DNA of 64,000 nt from Bradyrhizobium sp. (GCF_022844465.1 NZ_JALHLP010000014.1:47189-111188); one strand, 5' to 3'. Shown: positions 40,826 through 55,041, counted from the first letter of the stretch. Notes: a model not told the origin generated them from the letters alone. Made by a program: numbers and translations.

Positions 40826-41845
40826 CTAAGCAGCCACCTGCTTTGCCAGCCCGAAGGCGTCCGCCAGCAAACTATACGACTTCTTGCGCGCATCGTGGTC
40901 GTAGACGGCGGTGATGATCATCAGCTCATCGGGGCGGCCCGCGTCGATCATCGGCTGCAGCTTCGCGATGATGGTCGCGGGGCTGCCGACGAACAGCCGC
41001 GCGCGGTTGCGGGCGACCGAGGCGCGCTCGGCGTCGGAATAGCGATAGGCCAGCGCTTCCTCCACGCTCGGCAGCGGCAGAAATTGCCCGCGGTCGCGGC
41101 GCAGGCGGTTGAGGTCCATCGACGAGGCCAGCCGTTCCGCCTCCGCATCGGTTTCGGCAGCGACGGCGGCGACCGCGAGAATGCCGTGCGGCGTCGCGCG
41201 CCAGCCCGACGGTTCAAAGCGGCTGCGGTAGTGGGTCAGGGCTTCGATCGCGTCGTATGAGGCGAAATGGTGGGCGAAGGCAAATCCCATCCCGACCTGG
41301 GCGGCGAGTTCCGAACTGTAGTCGGACGAGCCGAGCAGCCAGATCGGCGGCAGGGGCGCGTCGTCCGGCATCGCCACCACGTTGTTGTAGGGATGGCCGG
41401 GCGGGAAATCGCGGGTTTCCCACAGGCACAGTTCATGCAGCCGCTCAAGGAAGTCGTCGCCTTCGCGGCGATCGAGCCGGCTGCGCAGCGCATGCGCAGT
41501 GGCGCCGTCGGTGCCGGGCGCCCGGCCAAGACCGAGATCGATGCGGCCGGGAAACAGCGCCTCCAGCATCTTGAAGCGTTCGGCCACCACCAGCGGCGCG
41601 TGGTTGGGCAGCATCACCCCGCCGGAGCCGACGCGGATGTTCTTCGTGACCGCCGCGATCTGCCCGATCATCAGGTCGGGCGCCGGGCTCGCCACCGACG
41701 CCAGATTGTGGTGCTCGGCAAGCCAGTAGCGGACATAGCCGAGCGCATCGACATGGCGCGCCAGGTCGATGCTGTTGCGCAGCGCCGCGGCGGGCTTCGT
41801 GCCTGTGGTGACGACGGAGAGGTCTAGGACGGAAAGCGGGATCAT
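40826..41845 (-). CDS. LLM class flavin-dependent oxidoreductase
   Basis: [55 protein letters not shown]. Confidence 0.93.
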   Translation of the reverse strand: MIPLSVLDLSVVTTGTKPAAALRNSIDLARHVDALGYVRYWLAEHHNLASVASPAPDLMIGQIAAVTKNIRVGSGGVMLPNHAPLVVAERFKMLEALFPGRIDLGLGRAPGTDGATAHALRSRLDRREGDDFLERLHELCLWETRDFPPGHPYNNVVAMPDDAPLPPIWLLGSSDYSSELAAQVGMGFAFAHHFASYDAIEALTHYRSRFEPSGWRATPHGILAVAAVAAETDAEAERLASSMDLNRLRRDRGQFLPLPSVEEALAYRYSDAERASVARNRARLFVGSPATIIAKLQPMIDAGRPDELMIITAVYDHDARKKSYSLLADAFGLAKQVAA

Positions 41846-42228
41846 TGCGCTAACCTAGTGCGGCAAGCGGAGGCAACAAAGTCCCGGCTGACGCAGGTCA
41901 GGCCCGCGCGCGCGGGCAATGCAGTACCTTAGCAGATGCCGGAAGGTGGGGCGGTATTCGCAAGATTGCACACTATATCGACCTGCCCCACGCCCACAAA
42001 ACCATCGGATCGCGCTATTCCATAAAAAATACCGCTATTTGTGAGGAATTTCAGGTTATTTTTGTTTGGTAGTCTAGCCCACATATCTGAGCTCCCAGCA
42101 GCTACTCCAGATCTTCTTGATGAAAATGGGCCATTTCCCACTCTTGATGGGCTGTTTGTCTGACCCTGTTTGTCTTATTTTAGCTGATGGGCGCTAGGCC
42201 TGATAGGCGCCGATCTCGATGGAGCCCG

Positions 42229-43152
42229 ATGAGTGCCATGACCGAAGTTACGCCCCCTGCCGGTGACGGCCATCGCGCGCTGCATTCGCCGAAGATTTCC
42301 TTCGAATTCTTTCCGCCCAAGACGGCGGAGATGGAGCGCAGCCTGTGGGAAACCATCAACCGGCTGGCGCCGCTTGCGCCCAGCTTCGTGTCGGTGACCT
42401 ACGGCGCCGGCGGATCGACCCGCGAGCGCACCCATTCGACCATCGCGCGCATCCTCAAGGAGACCCGCCTGACCCCGGCGGCGCACTTGACCTGCGTCGG
42501 CACGCCCAAAGGCGAGATCGACGACGTCGTGGCGCGCTATCACGAGATCGGCGTCCGCCACATCGTCGCCCTGCGCGGCGACCCCACCACCGGCATCGGC
42601 ACCGCCTATCACGCCCATCCCGACGGCTACCAGAGTTCGCCGGAGCTGATCGAAGGCATCAAGCGGCGCTATCCCGACATCGAAATCTCGGTCTCGGCCT
42701 ATCCGGAGAAGCACCCGGAGAGCCCGACGCTTGACGCCGACATCGACACGCTGAAGGCCAAGGTTGACGCTGGCGCGGCGCGCGCCATCACCCAGGTGTT
42801 CTTCGACAATGATCTGTATTTCCGCTACCTCGACCGCGTCCGCGCCCGCGGCATCGACATTCCCGTCATTCCCGGCATCATGCCGATGCACAATTTCAGG
42901 CAGGCGCGCGGCTTCGTGACCCGCGCCGGCACCTCGGTGCCGGAATGGCTGGCGGAAAAATTCGAAGGCCTCGACGACGACGCCGAGACCCGCAAGCTGG
43001 TCGCCGCCACCGTCGCCGCCGGACAGGTCCAAAAGCTCGCCAAGCACGGCGTCGATACTTTTCATTTCTACACCATGAACCGCGCCGACCTCGTGTTCGC
43101 GATCAGCCATCTCCTGGGCATCCGACCCAATGGCGCGCAGAAAGCCGCCTGA
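42229..43152 (+). CDS. metF: 5,10-methylenetetrahydrofolate reductase
   Basis: KISFEFFPPKTAEMERSLWETINRLAPLAPSFVSVTYGAGGSTRERTHSTIARI. Confidence 0.95.
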   Translation: MSAMTEVTPPAGDGHRALHSPKISFEFFPPKTAEMERSLWETINRLAPLAPSFVSVTYGAGGSTRERTHSTIARILKETRLTPAAHLTCVGTPKGEIDDVVARYHEIGVRHIVALRGDPTTGIGTAYHAHPDGYQSSPELIEGIKRRYPDIEISVSAYPEKHPESPTLDADIDTLKAKVDAGAARAITQVFFDNDLYFRYLDRVRARGIDIPVIPGIMPMHNFRQARGFVTRAGTSVPEWLAEKFEGLDDDAETRKLVAATVAAGQVQKLAKHGVDTFHFYTMNRADLVFAISHLLGIRPNGAQKAA

Positions 43153-43155
43153 CCG

Positions 43156-47025
<3,870 letters not shown>

Positions 47026-47035
47026 CGGCTTTCCT

Positions 47036-47157
47036 CCCTTCTCCCCTTGTGGGAGAAGGTGGCGCGCAGCGCCGGATGAGGGGTCTGCATCCGCGGAGAG
47101 AACCCCTCACCCGTCTTCGCTTTGCGAAGCCACCCTCTCCCACAAGGGGAGAGGGGA
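47036..47157. repeat. palindromic repeat family C subtype (copy C6)
   Basis: CCCTTCTCCCCTTGTGGGAGAAGGTGGCGCGCAGCGCCGGATGAGGGG...ACCCTCTCCCACAAGGGGAGAGGGG; metH-maiA junction. Confidence 0.85.
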
Positions 47158-47176
47158 ACAACAGTGCGGGGCGCCG

Positions 47177-47827
47177 ATGAAATTCTTCTCGTTCTGGCGG
47201 TCGCTGGCGAGCTTTCGCCTCCGCATTGCGCTCAACCTGAAAGACCTCCCGGTCGAGGTGGTGTTCGTCGACATCGACGCCAACGCGCACCGCGAACCCG
47301 CCTATCGCGCGGTCAATCCGCAGATGGCGCTGCCGGCGCTGGTGACGGATGACGGCGTCACGCTGTTCCAGTCGCTCGCCATCCTCGAATATCTCGACGA
47401 GAAATATCCGGCGCCGCCGCTGCTGCCCGCCGACCCCGCCGGCCGCGCCCGGGTGCGCGCGCTGGCGCTGATGGTCGCCTGCGAGGGCCACCCGCTGCTG
47501 ACGCCGCGGGTGCGGCGCTACCTCGATCAGGAACTGAATTTGCGCGACGCGCAGCAGGCGGCGTGGCGGCGGCACTGGACGGTGGAGACGCTGGCCGCGC
47601 TGGAAGGCCATCTCGCGGGCCACAAGGACACCGGGCGCTTCTGTCATGGCGACGCGCCGACGATGGCCGATATCTGCATGGTCGGCCACGTCACCGCCGC
47701 CGTGAACCAGCAGATCGAGCTTTCGACCTGGCCGACCGTGAAGCGCATCTTCGAGACCGCAATGGCGCTGCCGGCCTTTGCCAGCGCGCATCCCTTGGCG
47801 CAGCCGGACGCTCCGCGCTCCGCCTGA
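47177..47827 (+). CDS. maiA: maleylacetoacetate isomerase-like / GST zeta-family protein
   Basis: SFRLRIALNLKDLPVEVVFVDI..NPQMALPALVTDDGVTLFQSLAILEYLDEKYP. Confidence 0.8.
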   Translation: MKFFSFWRSLASFRLRIALNLKDLPVEVVFVDIDANAHREPAYRAVNPQMALPALVTDDGVTLFQSLAILEYLDEKYPAPPLLPADPAGRARVRALALMVACEGHPLLTPRVRRYLDQELNLRDAQQAAWRRHWTVETLAALEGHLAGHKDTGRFCHGDAPTMADICMVGHVTAAVNQQIELSTWPTVKRIFETAMALPAFASAHPLAQPDAPRSA

Positions 47828-47899
47828 CAAAAAAAGCGAAAACAACCCCATGCAAAGGCAGATTTCGGGCCTATGGCTCACGCGCAGCCGTACTCCCTT

Positions 47900-47927
47900 A
47901 CCTCACCCCGCTTGCGGGGAGAGGTCG
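47900..47927. repeat. palindromic repeat family C fragment (copy C7)
   Basis: ACCTCACCCCGCTTGCGGGGAGAGGT short hairpin. Confidence 0.6.
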
Positions 47928-47942
47928 GATCACATCGCAGAG

Positions 47943-48046
47943 GTAGGGTGGGCAAAGGCGCGTTTGCCCCGTGCCCACCATCCATCTTCCGATCATCGTG
48001 GATGGTGGGCACGTGGTGGGCACGCTACGCTTTGCCCACCCTACGA
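47943..48046. repeat. palindromic repeat family D (copy D1)
   Basis: GTAGGGTGGGCAAAGGCG...CATCATCGTGGATGGTGGGC...CGCTTTGCCCACCCTAC; convergent maiA / GST junction. Confidence 0.85.
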
Positions 48047-48052
48047 AGCCCT

Positions 48053-48682
48053 CTACCCCTTTGGCGGCGCCAGCGGCTGCACGAAGGCCCGGAACGGCGG
48101 CAGCGCTTCGCAGCGCGCGGCATGCGCCCGCAGCGCCGGATAGCGCGCGTCGAACAGAGCGGGATGGGCCTCGCCGACAAAGCGCAGCACGCAGGCAACC
48201 GCGATGTCGGCATGGCCGATGGTTTCGCCGAACCAGTACGGCGTCGTCACAGCCGCGCGCTCCTTCTCCAGCACATCCAGCACGCCTGAAATCTGTGTCT
48301 TGCAGCGCGCGACCCAGAGGTCAAGCTGCCTGTCCTTGCGCAGCACGCGCTCGTAGAGCAGGCTGACGGCCTTGTCGCCGAGCCCCATCGCCAGCGCCGA
48401 AATCCGCAACTGCCGCCGTCGGACCGCGCCGCTGCGTGGGATCAGCGCCTTGTCGGGGCCGACGCGGTCGTCGAGATAATCCAGGATCACCGCGCTCTCG
48501 ATCAGCGCCTCGCCGTCATCCAACACCAGCGTCGGCACCCGCCGCAGCGGATTGTACGGCGCGATTTTCTCCGCATCGCCGAAGGTCGACCACGGTCTGT
48601 GTTCGAACGGCAGGCCATACAGCCGCATGGCGATGGCGACGCGGCGGACAAAGGGGGAGTCGTACTGGCCGATCAGGAACAT
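48053..48682 (-). CDS. glutathione S-transferase family protein
   Basis: MFLIGQYDSPFVRRVAIAMRLYGLPFEHRPWSTFGDAEKIAPYNPLRRVPTLVLDDGEALIESAVILDYLD. Confidence 0.92.
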   Translation of the reverse strand: MFLIGQYDSPFVRRVAIAMRLYGLPFEHRPWSTFGDAEKIAPYNPLRRVPTLVLDDGEALIESAVILDYLDDRVGPDKALIPRSGAVRRRQLRISALAMGLGDKAVSLLYERVLRKDRQLDLWVARCKTQISGVLDVLEKERAAVTTPYWFGETIGHADIAVACVLRFVGEAHPALFDARYPALRAHAARCEALPPFRAFVQPLAPPKG

Positions 48683-48729
48683 GAGAGATCACCATTTTTC
48701 GGACGGGCGGGGGAGCCAGTGTAACGGAC

Positions 48730-48829
48730 TGTCATGCCCCGCGAAAGCGCGGTATCAGCACGCTGCGACTTCTCGATTCCATCACTGCTGCCTCTGGAAT
48801 ACTGGGTCCCCGCCTTCGCGGGGATGACG
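48730..48829. repeat. palindromic repeat family B (copy B2)
   Basis: TGTCATGCCCCGCGAAAGCGCGGTATC...TACTGGGTCCCCGCCTTCGCGGGGATGACG. Confidence 0.85.
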
Positions 48830-48855
48830 GCCGAGAGTGAGGACGGTTCAGTGCC

Positions 48856-49449
48856 TCACTCTATGACCGGCACATGTTTCGCCACCTCGCGCGGCGCGGT
48901 GCCGTCGAGCCTTGGATCATCGGACACCTCGACCTGGCGGCGGCAGGCGCGAAACCCCGAGCGCTGGTAGAAGGCGAGCGCCGCGGGATGATCGAAGGTG
49001 CAGGTGTGCAGCCAGACGCGCGTGACCGGCCGCGACCATGCGATCTCAAGCGCGCGGTTCATCAGCCAGCGGCCGGCGCCGGTTCCGACCAGTTTTGCGG
49101 TGACGCCGAACATGCCGATCTCGCAGTGGCCGGACTCGCGAAAGTCCAGTTCGAGCAAGCCCTCGTCGCGCCCGCCATCGACGAGCGCATAAACTTCGAC
49201 ATCCGGCGAATGAATCCGCTCCGCCAGTTCAGCGTCGGGCATCCTGATCCGCGAGAACCACAGCCACTCCTCGCCGACGCGCCGGTAGAGATCGCGAAAC
49301 CAGTCGAGCGGCGGCGTCTCGACCCGGCGCAGCGACCAGGCTCGGGGCGGATCGGAGCGCGGCGCCGGGCGAGTCGTCATTTCCAGATGCGTGACGATCG
49401 CGGCGACCTTGCCGGCGGGGACGTCGGAGTATCCGTCGGGCAGGATCAT
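48856..49449 (-). CDS. GNAT family N-acetyltransferase
   Basis: MFGVTAKLVGTGAGRWLMNRALEIAWSRPVTRVWLHTCTFDHPAALAFYQRSGF. Confidence 0.9.
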   Translation of the reverse strand: MILPDGYSDVPAGKVAAIVTHLEMTTRPAPRSDPPRAWSLRRVETPPLDWFRDLYRRVGEEWLWFSRIRMPDAELAERIHSPDVEVYALVDGGRDEGLLELDFRESGHCEIGMFGVTAKLVGTGAGRWLMNRALEIAWSRPVTRVWLHTCTFDHPAALAFYQRSGFRACRRQVEVSDDPRLDGTAPREVAKHVPVIE

Positions 49450-49466
49450 GGCGCACTTCTTCGCAT

Positions 49467-49559
49467 CGTCATGGCCGGGCTTGTCCCACGGCCATCCACG
49501 TTTTCGCTGCAGGCCAGACAAGCACGACGTGGATGCCCGCGACAAGCGTGGGCATGACG
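49467..49559. repeat. palindromic repeat family B subtype (copy B3)
   Basis: CGTCATGGCCGGGCTTGTCCCACGGCCATCCACG...CGTGGATGCCCGCGACAAGCGTGGGCATGACG. Confidence 0.75.
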
Positions 49560-49570
49560 GCGGGACGGAG

Positions 49571-51076
49571 CTACCCCTCCCCCTCGTCGCTCGCCAGCAC
49601 GCCCTTCACCGCGCGCGCCCAGCCGGCGAGCTTTCGTTGCCGCGTCGCCGCGCTCATGACAGGCTTGAAGCGGCGTTCCAGTCGCCAGTTGTCGGCGAAT
49701 CTTGCCGGCTCGGGATAGACGCCGGCCTTCAGCCCGGCGAGATAGGCGGCGCCCAGCGCGGTGGTTTCCTGGATCATCGGGCGGTCAACGGGGGCGTCGA
49801 GCAGATCGGCCAGGCGCTGCATGGTCCAGTCCGAGGCGGTCATGCCGCCATCGACGCGAAGGACGATGTTGGCTCCGTCGGCGTCGGGCCAGTCGGCGCG
49901 CATCGCGGCCCAGAGATCAAACGTCTGGTAGCAGACGCTTTCCAGAGCGGCATGGGCGAGCTCGGCGGGGCCGGTGTTGCGGGTGAGCCCGAACAGCGCG
50001 CCGCGGACGCGGGGATTCCAGTAGGGCGCCCCTAAGCCGACGAAGGCGGGAACGAGATAGACGCTCTGGGTGGAATCGGATTTTTCGGCGAGCGGGCCGG
50101 TCTCGGCGGCCTGCCTGATGATGCCGAGACCATCGCGCAGCCATTGCACGGCGCTCCCTGCGACGAAGATCGAGCCCTCCAGCGCGTAGGTGCGCTTGCC
50201 GCCGAGTTGATAGGCGATGGTGGTGAGCAGCTTGTTGCTTGAAGCCACCGGCGTCGCGCCGGTGTTGAGCAGCGCGAAGCAGCCTGTGCCGTAGGTCGAC
50301 TTCATCATGCCGGGCTCAAAACAGGCCTGGCCGATGGTCGCGGCCTGCTGGTCGCCGGCGATGCCGGAGATGGCGATCGCGCCGCCGAACAGGTCCGGCG
50401 CGCTGTCGCCGAAGCGGGCGGAGGAATCCTTCACCTCAGGGAGCATCGAGCGCGGCACCCGCAGCAGCTTCAACAACTCGTCGTCCCACTGCCCGGTATG
50501 GATGTTGAACAGCAGGGTGCGCGAGGCGTTGGTGGCGTCGGTGGCGTGCACCTCTCCGCCGGTCAGCCGCCACAGCAGATAGCAATCGACGGTGCCGAAC
50601 AGCAGTTCGCCGCGCCCCGCGCGCTCGCGCGCGCCCGGCACGTGGTCGAGGATCCATGCGACTTTGGTGCCGGAAAAATAGGGATCGACGATGAGGCCGG
50701 TCCGGGCCGATATCGCCGGCTCGTGGCCTTCGCTCTTTAACCTGGCGCAGATATCGGCGGTGCGGCGGTCCTGCCAGACGATGGCGCGGTGCACGGCCTG
50801 GCCGGTGGCGCGGTCCCAGACAATAGTGGTCTCGCGCTGGTTGGTGATGCCGATCGCGGCGATGTCTTTGGCGGTGATGCCGGCCTTTTCCAGCGCCGCG
50901 CGGCAGACCGCCACGGTCGAGGTCCAGATGTCCTCCGGCTCGTGCTCGACCCAGCCCGAGGCCGGAAAATGCTGCGGGAATTCCTGCTGCGCGGAGGATG
51001 CGATGGAAATATCGCCGCGGAACACGATGGCGCGCGAAGATGTGGTGCCCTGATCAATGGCCAGCACGTAGGACAT
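49571..51076 (-). CDS. glpK: glycerol kinase
   Basis: [47 protein letters not shown]. Confidence 0.97.
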   Translation of the reverse strand: MSYVLAIDQGTTSSRAIVFRGDISIASSAQQEFPQHFPASGWVEHEPEDIWTSTVAVCRAALEKAGITAKDIAAIGITNQRETTIVWDRATGQAVHRAIVWQDRRTADICARLKSEGHEPAISARTGLIVDPYFSGTKVAWILDHVPGARERAGRGELLFGTVDCYLLWRLTGGEVHATDATNASRTLLFNIHTGQWDDELLKLLRVPRSMLPEVKDSSARFGDSAPDLFGGAIAISGIAGDQQAATIGQACFEPGMMKSTYGTGCFALLNTGATPVASSNKLLTTIAYQLGGKRTYALEGSIFVAGSAVQWLRDGLGIIRQAAETGPLAEKSDSTQSVYLVPAFVGLGAPYWNPRVRGALFGLTRNTGPAELAHAALESVCYQTFDLWAAMRADWPDADGANIVLRVDGGMTASDWTMQRLADLLDAPVDRPMIQETTALGAAYLAGLKAGVYPEPARFADNWRLERRFKPVMSAATRQRKLAGWARAVKGVLASDEGEG

Positions 51077-51169
51077 GACGCTGCTTTCCGGGGTTGGCGG
51101 TCAGCGCAGGAGGCAAGCGGATTGGGGGGCGAAGGTCAATATGAGAAGCCTGCCGCGCGTTCGGTGCGC

Positions 51170-51332
51170 TCCCTCTCCCGCTTGCGGGGGAGGGTCGGGG
51201 TGGGGGTGCCGCCGCGGTGATAGCGTCAGAGGTCAAGCGCGGCTGGCGCAAAATAAAGTAGAGACGGATTCGCGGAGATTCCCCCACCCACCTCGCTTTG
51301 CTCGGCACCCTCCCCCGCAAGCGGGAGAGGGA
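51170..51332. repeat. palindromic repeat family C (copy C5)
   Basis: CTCCCTCTCCCGCTTGCGGGGGAGGGTCGGGGTGGGGGTG...CCCCCACCCACCTCG...ACCCTCCCCCGCAAGCGGGAGAGGGA; glpK-SDR junction. Confidence 0.9.
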
Positions 51333-51336
51333 AGAA

Positions 51337-52110
51337 TCACACCGCCGCCGTGGTCACGCCGCCGTCGATCACGATGGTCTGGCCGGTCATGAAGCTGGAG
51401 GCGTCGGAGGCGAGGTAGGCCACGGCGCCGGCAATCTCTTCGGGCTCGCCGATCCGCCGCAGCGGGGTGCTCGCGGTGCGGCGCTTGAGATTGTCAGGGT
51501 CTTCCCACAGCGCGCGGGCGAAGTCGGTCTTGACCAGGCCGGGCGCGACGCAGTTGACGCGGACGCCCTTCGGGCCCCATTCGCCGGCAAGGCTGCGGCA
51601 CAGCGAAAAATCCGCCGCCTTGGAAATCCCGTAGGCGCCGATCACGGTGGAGCCGCGCAGGCCGCCGATCGAGGAGATGATGACGACCGAGCCGTTGCCG
51701 CGCGCGGCCATTGGCGGGATCGCCAGCGCGCAGAGCCAGATGTTGCTCTTGACGTTGGAGCCCATGATCTTGTCGAAGGCCTCGTCCGTGATGTCGAGCA
51801 GCGGGCCGTAATAGGGATTGACCGCGGCGTTGCAGACCAGGATATCGACCTTGCCGTAATGCTTCGTCGCGCCCGAGATCAGCGCCTCGACTTCGTCGCG
51901 GCGCGAGATGTTGCAGGGGATGACGTGGGCGTCGCCGCCGGTCTTCCTGATGCCCTCGGCGACCTCCTGGCAGGCGTCGACCTTGCGGCTGGAGATCACG
52001 ACCTTGGCGCCGAGTTTCGCCATCAGCTCCGCCGAGGAGCGGCCGATGCCGCGGCTGGAGCCGGTGATGACGGCGACTTTTCCGGTGAGGTCGAACGGGG
52101 TGTTTTTCAT
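51337..52110 (-). CDS. SDR family oxidoreductase, in pim-like operon
   Basis: GKVAVITGSSRGIGRSSAELMAKLGAKVVISSR; YGISKAA catalytic motif. Confidence 0.92.
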   Translation of the reverse strand: MKNTPFDLTGKVAVITGSSRGIGRSSAELMAKLGAKVVISSRKVDACQEVAEGIRKTGGDAHVIPCNISRRDEVEALISGATKHYGKVDILVCNAAVNPYYGPLLDITDEAFDKIMGSNVKSNIWLCALAIPPMAARGNGSVVIISSIGGLRGSTVIGAYGISKAADFSLCRSLAGEWGPKGVRVNCVAPGLVKTDFARALWEDPDNLKRRTASTPLRRIGEPEEIAGAVAYLASDASSFMTGQTIVIDGGVTTAAV

Positions 52111-52142
52111 GGTTGTTGGCTCCCTGTTACCATTCATTCAGT

Positions 52143-52246
52143 CGTCATCGCCCGGCTTGGCCGGGCGATCCAGTATTCCAGAGACGGCTGCGCAAGAGTC
52201 GATAGGCCGCGGCGTACTGGATCCCCCGCTTTCGCGGGGGATGACA
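52143..52246. repeat. palindromic repeat family B (copy B4)
   Basis: CGTCATCGCCCGGCTTGGCCGGGCGATCCAGTATTCCAG...TACTGGATCCCCCGCTTTCGCGGGGGATGAC; SDR-pimD junction. Confidence 0.85.
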
Positions 52247-52257
52247 GTCAGCGGGCG

Positions 52258-53400
52258 CTACACCAGCCCGCCGCCTTCGGTGACGCGGCGGAGGTGGTAG
52301 TCGGTGTCGCCGAAGGTGTTCTCGATCATGGTCAGCCGCTTGAAGTAGTGGCCGATCTTGACTTCCTGGGTCATGCCGATGCCGCCGTGGAGCTGGATCG
52401 ACTGCTGGCCGATATATTTGCCTGACTTGCCGATCTGGACCTTGGCGGCCGCGACCGCGGTGGCGCGATCCTTCGCGTTGTCGAAATCGACGGCCATGGT
52501 CGCGAACATCGACATGCTGCGGGCCTGCTCGAGGGCGACGAACATGTCGGCGGCGCGGTGCTGCAGGGTCTGGAAGCTGCCGATGGCGACGCCGAACTGC
52601 TTGCGGGTCTTGAGGTACTCCACCGTCATCTTCAGCGATTCATCCATCGCGCCGACCGCTTCGGCGCACATCGCGGTGCGGGCCTCGTCGACCACGCGCT
52701 CGATCAGCGCCAGGCCGTTGTCGGGATCGCCGATCGCGGCGTCGGCGCCGACCTCGACGCCGGTCAGCGTGATGTCGGCGGCGTGCAGGCCGTCCTGGGT
52801 CGGGTAGCCCTTGCGGGTGACGCCCTTGGCGTCGGCCGGCACCAGAAAGGCGCCGACGCCGGTCCTGTCGCGCTGGCCGCCCCTGGTGCGCGCGGTGACG
52901 ATCAGGGTGTCGGCGTTCTCGCCGTTGAGCACGACGAATTTCTCGCCGTCGATGGTCCAGCCCGCGCCTTTTTTCTTGGCCGTCGTGGAAACGTCGGCGA
53001 GATCGTAGCGCGAGTTCTTTTCGAGCTGCGCGAAGGCGAAGGTCTTGCTGCCGTCGATGATGCCGGGGAGATATTGGGCCTTCTGCGCGGCCGAACCGCC
53101 ATGGCGCAGGAAGCCGCCCGATATCACGACTGTGGCCAGATACGGCTCCAGCACCAGAGCCCTGCCGAGCGCCTCCATCACGATCATGGTTTCGACCGCG
53201 CCGGCGCCGAAGCCGCCGTCGGCCTCCGCGAACGGCAGGCCAAGCAGGCCCTGCTCGGCGAGCTTGCCCCAGACCGCGCGGCTCCAGCCGCCCTTCTCCT
53301 TCATGTACTTCTTGCGCGCATCGAAATCGTAGGCGTCGGTCAACAGACCGTCGATGCTTTCCTTGAGCAGGCGCTGCTCCTCGGACAGGTCAAAATCCAT
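52258..53400 (-). CDS. pimD: acyl-CoA dehydrogenase, PimD-like
   Basis: MDFDLSEEQRLLKESIDGLLTD..; QLHGGIGMTQEVKIGHYFKRLTMIENTFGD; symbol by synteny. Confidence 0.8.
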   Translation of the reverse strand: MDFDLSEEQRLLKESIDGLLTDAYDFDARKKYMKEKGGWSRAVWGKLAEQGLLGLPFAEADGGFGAGAVETMIVMEALGRALVLEPYLATVVISGGFLRHGGSAAQKAQYLPGIIDGSKTFAFAQLEKNSRYDLADVSTTAKKKGAGWTIDGEKFVVLNGENADTLIVTARTRGGQRDRTGVGAFLVPADAKGVTRKGYPTQDGLHAADITLTGVEVGADAAIGDPDNGLALIERVVDEARTAMCAEAVGAMDESLKMTVEYLKTRKQFGVAIGSFQTLQHRAADMFVALEQARSMSMFATMAVDFDNAKDRATAVAAAKVQIGKSGKYIGQQSIQLHGGIGMTQEVKIGHYFKRLTMIENTFGDTDYHLRRVTEGGGLV

Positions 53401-53431
53401 GTTGTTTACTTTCTCAAATCATTCGAACGAA

Positions 53432-53519
53432 CTCGTAGGATGGGTAGAGCGAAGCGAAACCCATCGCACTGTTCGGTCTTGTTATGATGGGTATCGCTTC
53501 GCTCCACCCATCCTACGAA
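53432..53519. repeat. palindromic repeat family D (copy D2)
   Basis: CTCGTAGGATGGGTAGAGCGAAGCGAAACCCATC...GATGGGTATCGCTTCGCTCCACCCATCCTACG; pimC-pimD junction. Confidence 0.88.
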
Positions 53520-53531
53520 CTGACTCTCGAT

Positions 53532-53647
53532 CGTCATCCCCGCGAAAGCGGGGATCCAGTAATCGCCGGCGCGTCGTGAGCCACAACCGCCTCGGCGTAC
53601 CGGGTCCCCCGCCCCAGTGCGCAATCGCGCACAAGGCAGGGGACGAC
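53532..53647. repeat. palindromic repeat family B (copy B5)
   Basis: CGTCATCCCCGCGAAAGCGGGGATCCAGTAATCG...GTACCGGGTCCCCCGCCCC...GGGGACGAC; adjacent to D2. Confidence 0.8.
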
Positions 53648-53671
53648 ACCTCTGTGGTTCGCTGAGCCTTG

Positions 53672-54862
53672 TCAGAGCCCGAGCACCGCCTTGGTGATGA
53701 TGTTGCGCTGGATCTCGTTGGAGCCGCCATAGATCGAGACCTTGCGATTGTTGAAATAGCTTGGCGCGATCTGGGCGGTCCAGTCCATCGCCTCGTTGGA
53801 GCCGTCGTCGCCATGCTCGTCATAGGGTGCGGCGAACGGGCCGATCACTTCCATCAGCAGCTCGGTGGTGGTCTGCTGGATTTCCGATCCCTTGATCTTG
53901 AGCACCGAGGACGCCGGGTTGGGCTTGCCCTTGCCGTGCTTGCCCTCGTCGGCGACGACGCGCAGCTGCGTCAGTTCGAGCGCCTTCAATTCGATCTCGC
54001 AGGCCGCGAGCTTCTCGCGAAAGCCCTGGTCCTGAATGATCGGCTTGCCGCCGGATTCGACCTTGGAGGCGAGATCGCGGATCCGGCGCAGCCGCTCCTT
54101 GGAGACGCCGACGCGGGCGATCCCGGTGCGCTCGTTGCCGAGCAGGAACTTGGCGTAGTCCCAGCCCTTGTTCTCCTCACCGATCAGGTTCTCGACCGGC
54201 ACCTCGACGTCGTCGAGGAACACCTCGTTGACCTCATGGCCGCCGTCGATGGTCTGGATCGGCCGCACGGTGACGCCCTTCGACTTCATGCTGAATACGA
54301 TGAAGGAGATGCCCATCTGCTTCTTGGCGTTGTTGTCCGTGCGGCACAGGCAGAAGATCATGTCGGCATGCTGGGCCAGCGTGGTCCAGGTCTTCTGGCC
54401 GTTGATGATGTACTTGTCGCCCTTGCGCTCGGCCCTGGTTTTCAGCGAGGCCAGATCGGAACCGGAGCCGGGTTCGGAAAAGCCCTGGCACCACCAGTCC
54501 TCGACATTGGCGATCCGCGGCAGATATCGCTTCTTCTGCTGCTCATTGCCGAAGGTATAGATGACCGGACCGACCATGCTGACGCCGAAGGCGAGCGGGG
54601 CCGGCGCCGGGTGCATCTGCAGCTCCTCGTTGAAGATGTAGTGCTGCACCGAGCTCCAGCCGGTGCCGCCATATTCCTTCGGCCAGTGGGTGACGCCCCA
54701 GCCCTTCTTGTTCAGGATGCGCCACCAGGCGACCATCTCGTCCTTGGAGAGGTGACGGCCCTCGACCATCTTGCGCCGCGTGTCCGGCGGCACGTTGTCC
54801 CTGAAGAAAGCCCGCACCTCCTCACGAAACGCCATTTCTTCCTTGCTGAAAGCGAGATCCAT
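53672..54862 (-). CDS. pimC: acyl-CoA dehydrogenase, PimC-like
   Basis: MDLAFSKEEMAFREEVRAFFRDNVP..; CQGFSEPGSGSDLASLKTRAER; IYGGSNEIQRNIITKAVLGL. Confidence 0.82.
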   Translation of the reverse strand: MDLAFSKEEMAFREEVRAFFRDNVPPDTRRKMVEGRHLSKDEMVAWWRILNKKGWGVTHWPKEYGGTGWSSVQHYIFNEELQMHPAPAPLAFGVSMVGPVIYTFGNEQQKKRYLPRIANVEDWWCQGFSEPGSGSDLASLKTRAERKGDKYIINGQKTWTTLAQHADMIFCLCRTDNNAKKQMGISFIVFSMKSKGVTVRPIQTIDGGHEVNEVFLDDVEVPVENLIGEENKGWDYAKFLLGNERTGIARVGVSKERLRRIRDLASKVESGGKPIIQDQGFREKLAACEIELKALELTQLRVVADEGKHGKGKPNPASSVLKIKGSEIQQTTTELLMEVIGPFAAPYDEHGDDGSNEAMDWTAQIAPSYFNNRKVSIYGGSNEIQRNIITKAVLGL

Positions 54863-54915
54863 CGGATCCTCCTGTGAGCGAACTTTGATTCCTTGGTAAC
54901 GCGAAGTCTCAATCT

Positions 54916-55034
54916 CGTCGTCCCTGCGAAAGCAGGGACCCATAGCCACCGGCACCAATTTTACGAAAGCCGTCTCCCCAAGTGCCCCGAACAGAAGCCG
55001 CGGCGTATGGGTCCCTGCTTTCGCAGGGACGACG
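54916..55034. repeat. palindromic repeat family B (copy B6)
   Basis: CGTCGTCCCTGCGAAAGCAGGGACCCATAGCC...GGCGTATGGGTCCCTGCTTTCGCAGGGACGACG; pimA-pimC junction. Confidence 0.88.
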
Positions 55035-55041
55035 GCGAAGT

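Noticed and set aside
41929-42141. 70-aa minus-strand ORF upstream of metF
   Set aside because: No recognisable domain and no good start context; kept only as part of the AT-rich spacer observation.
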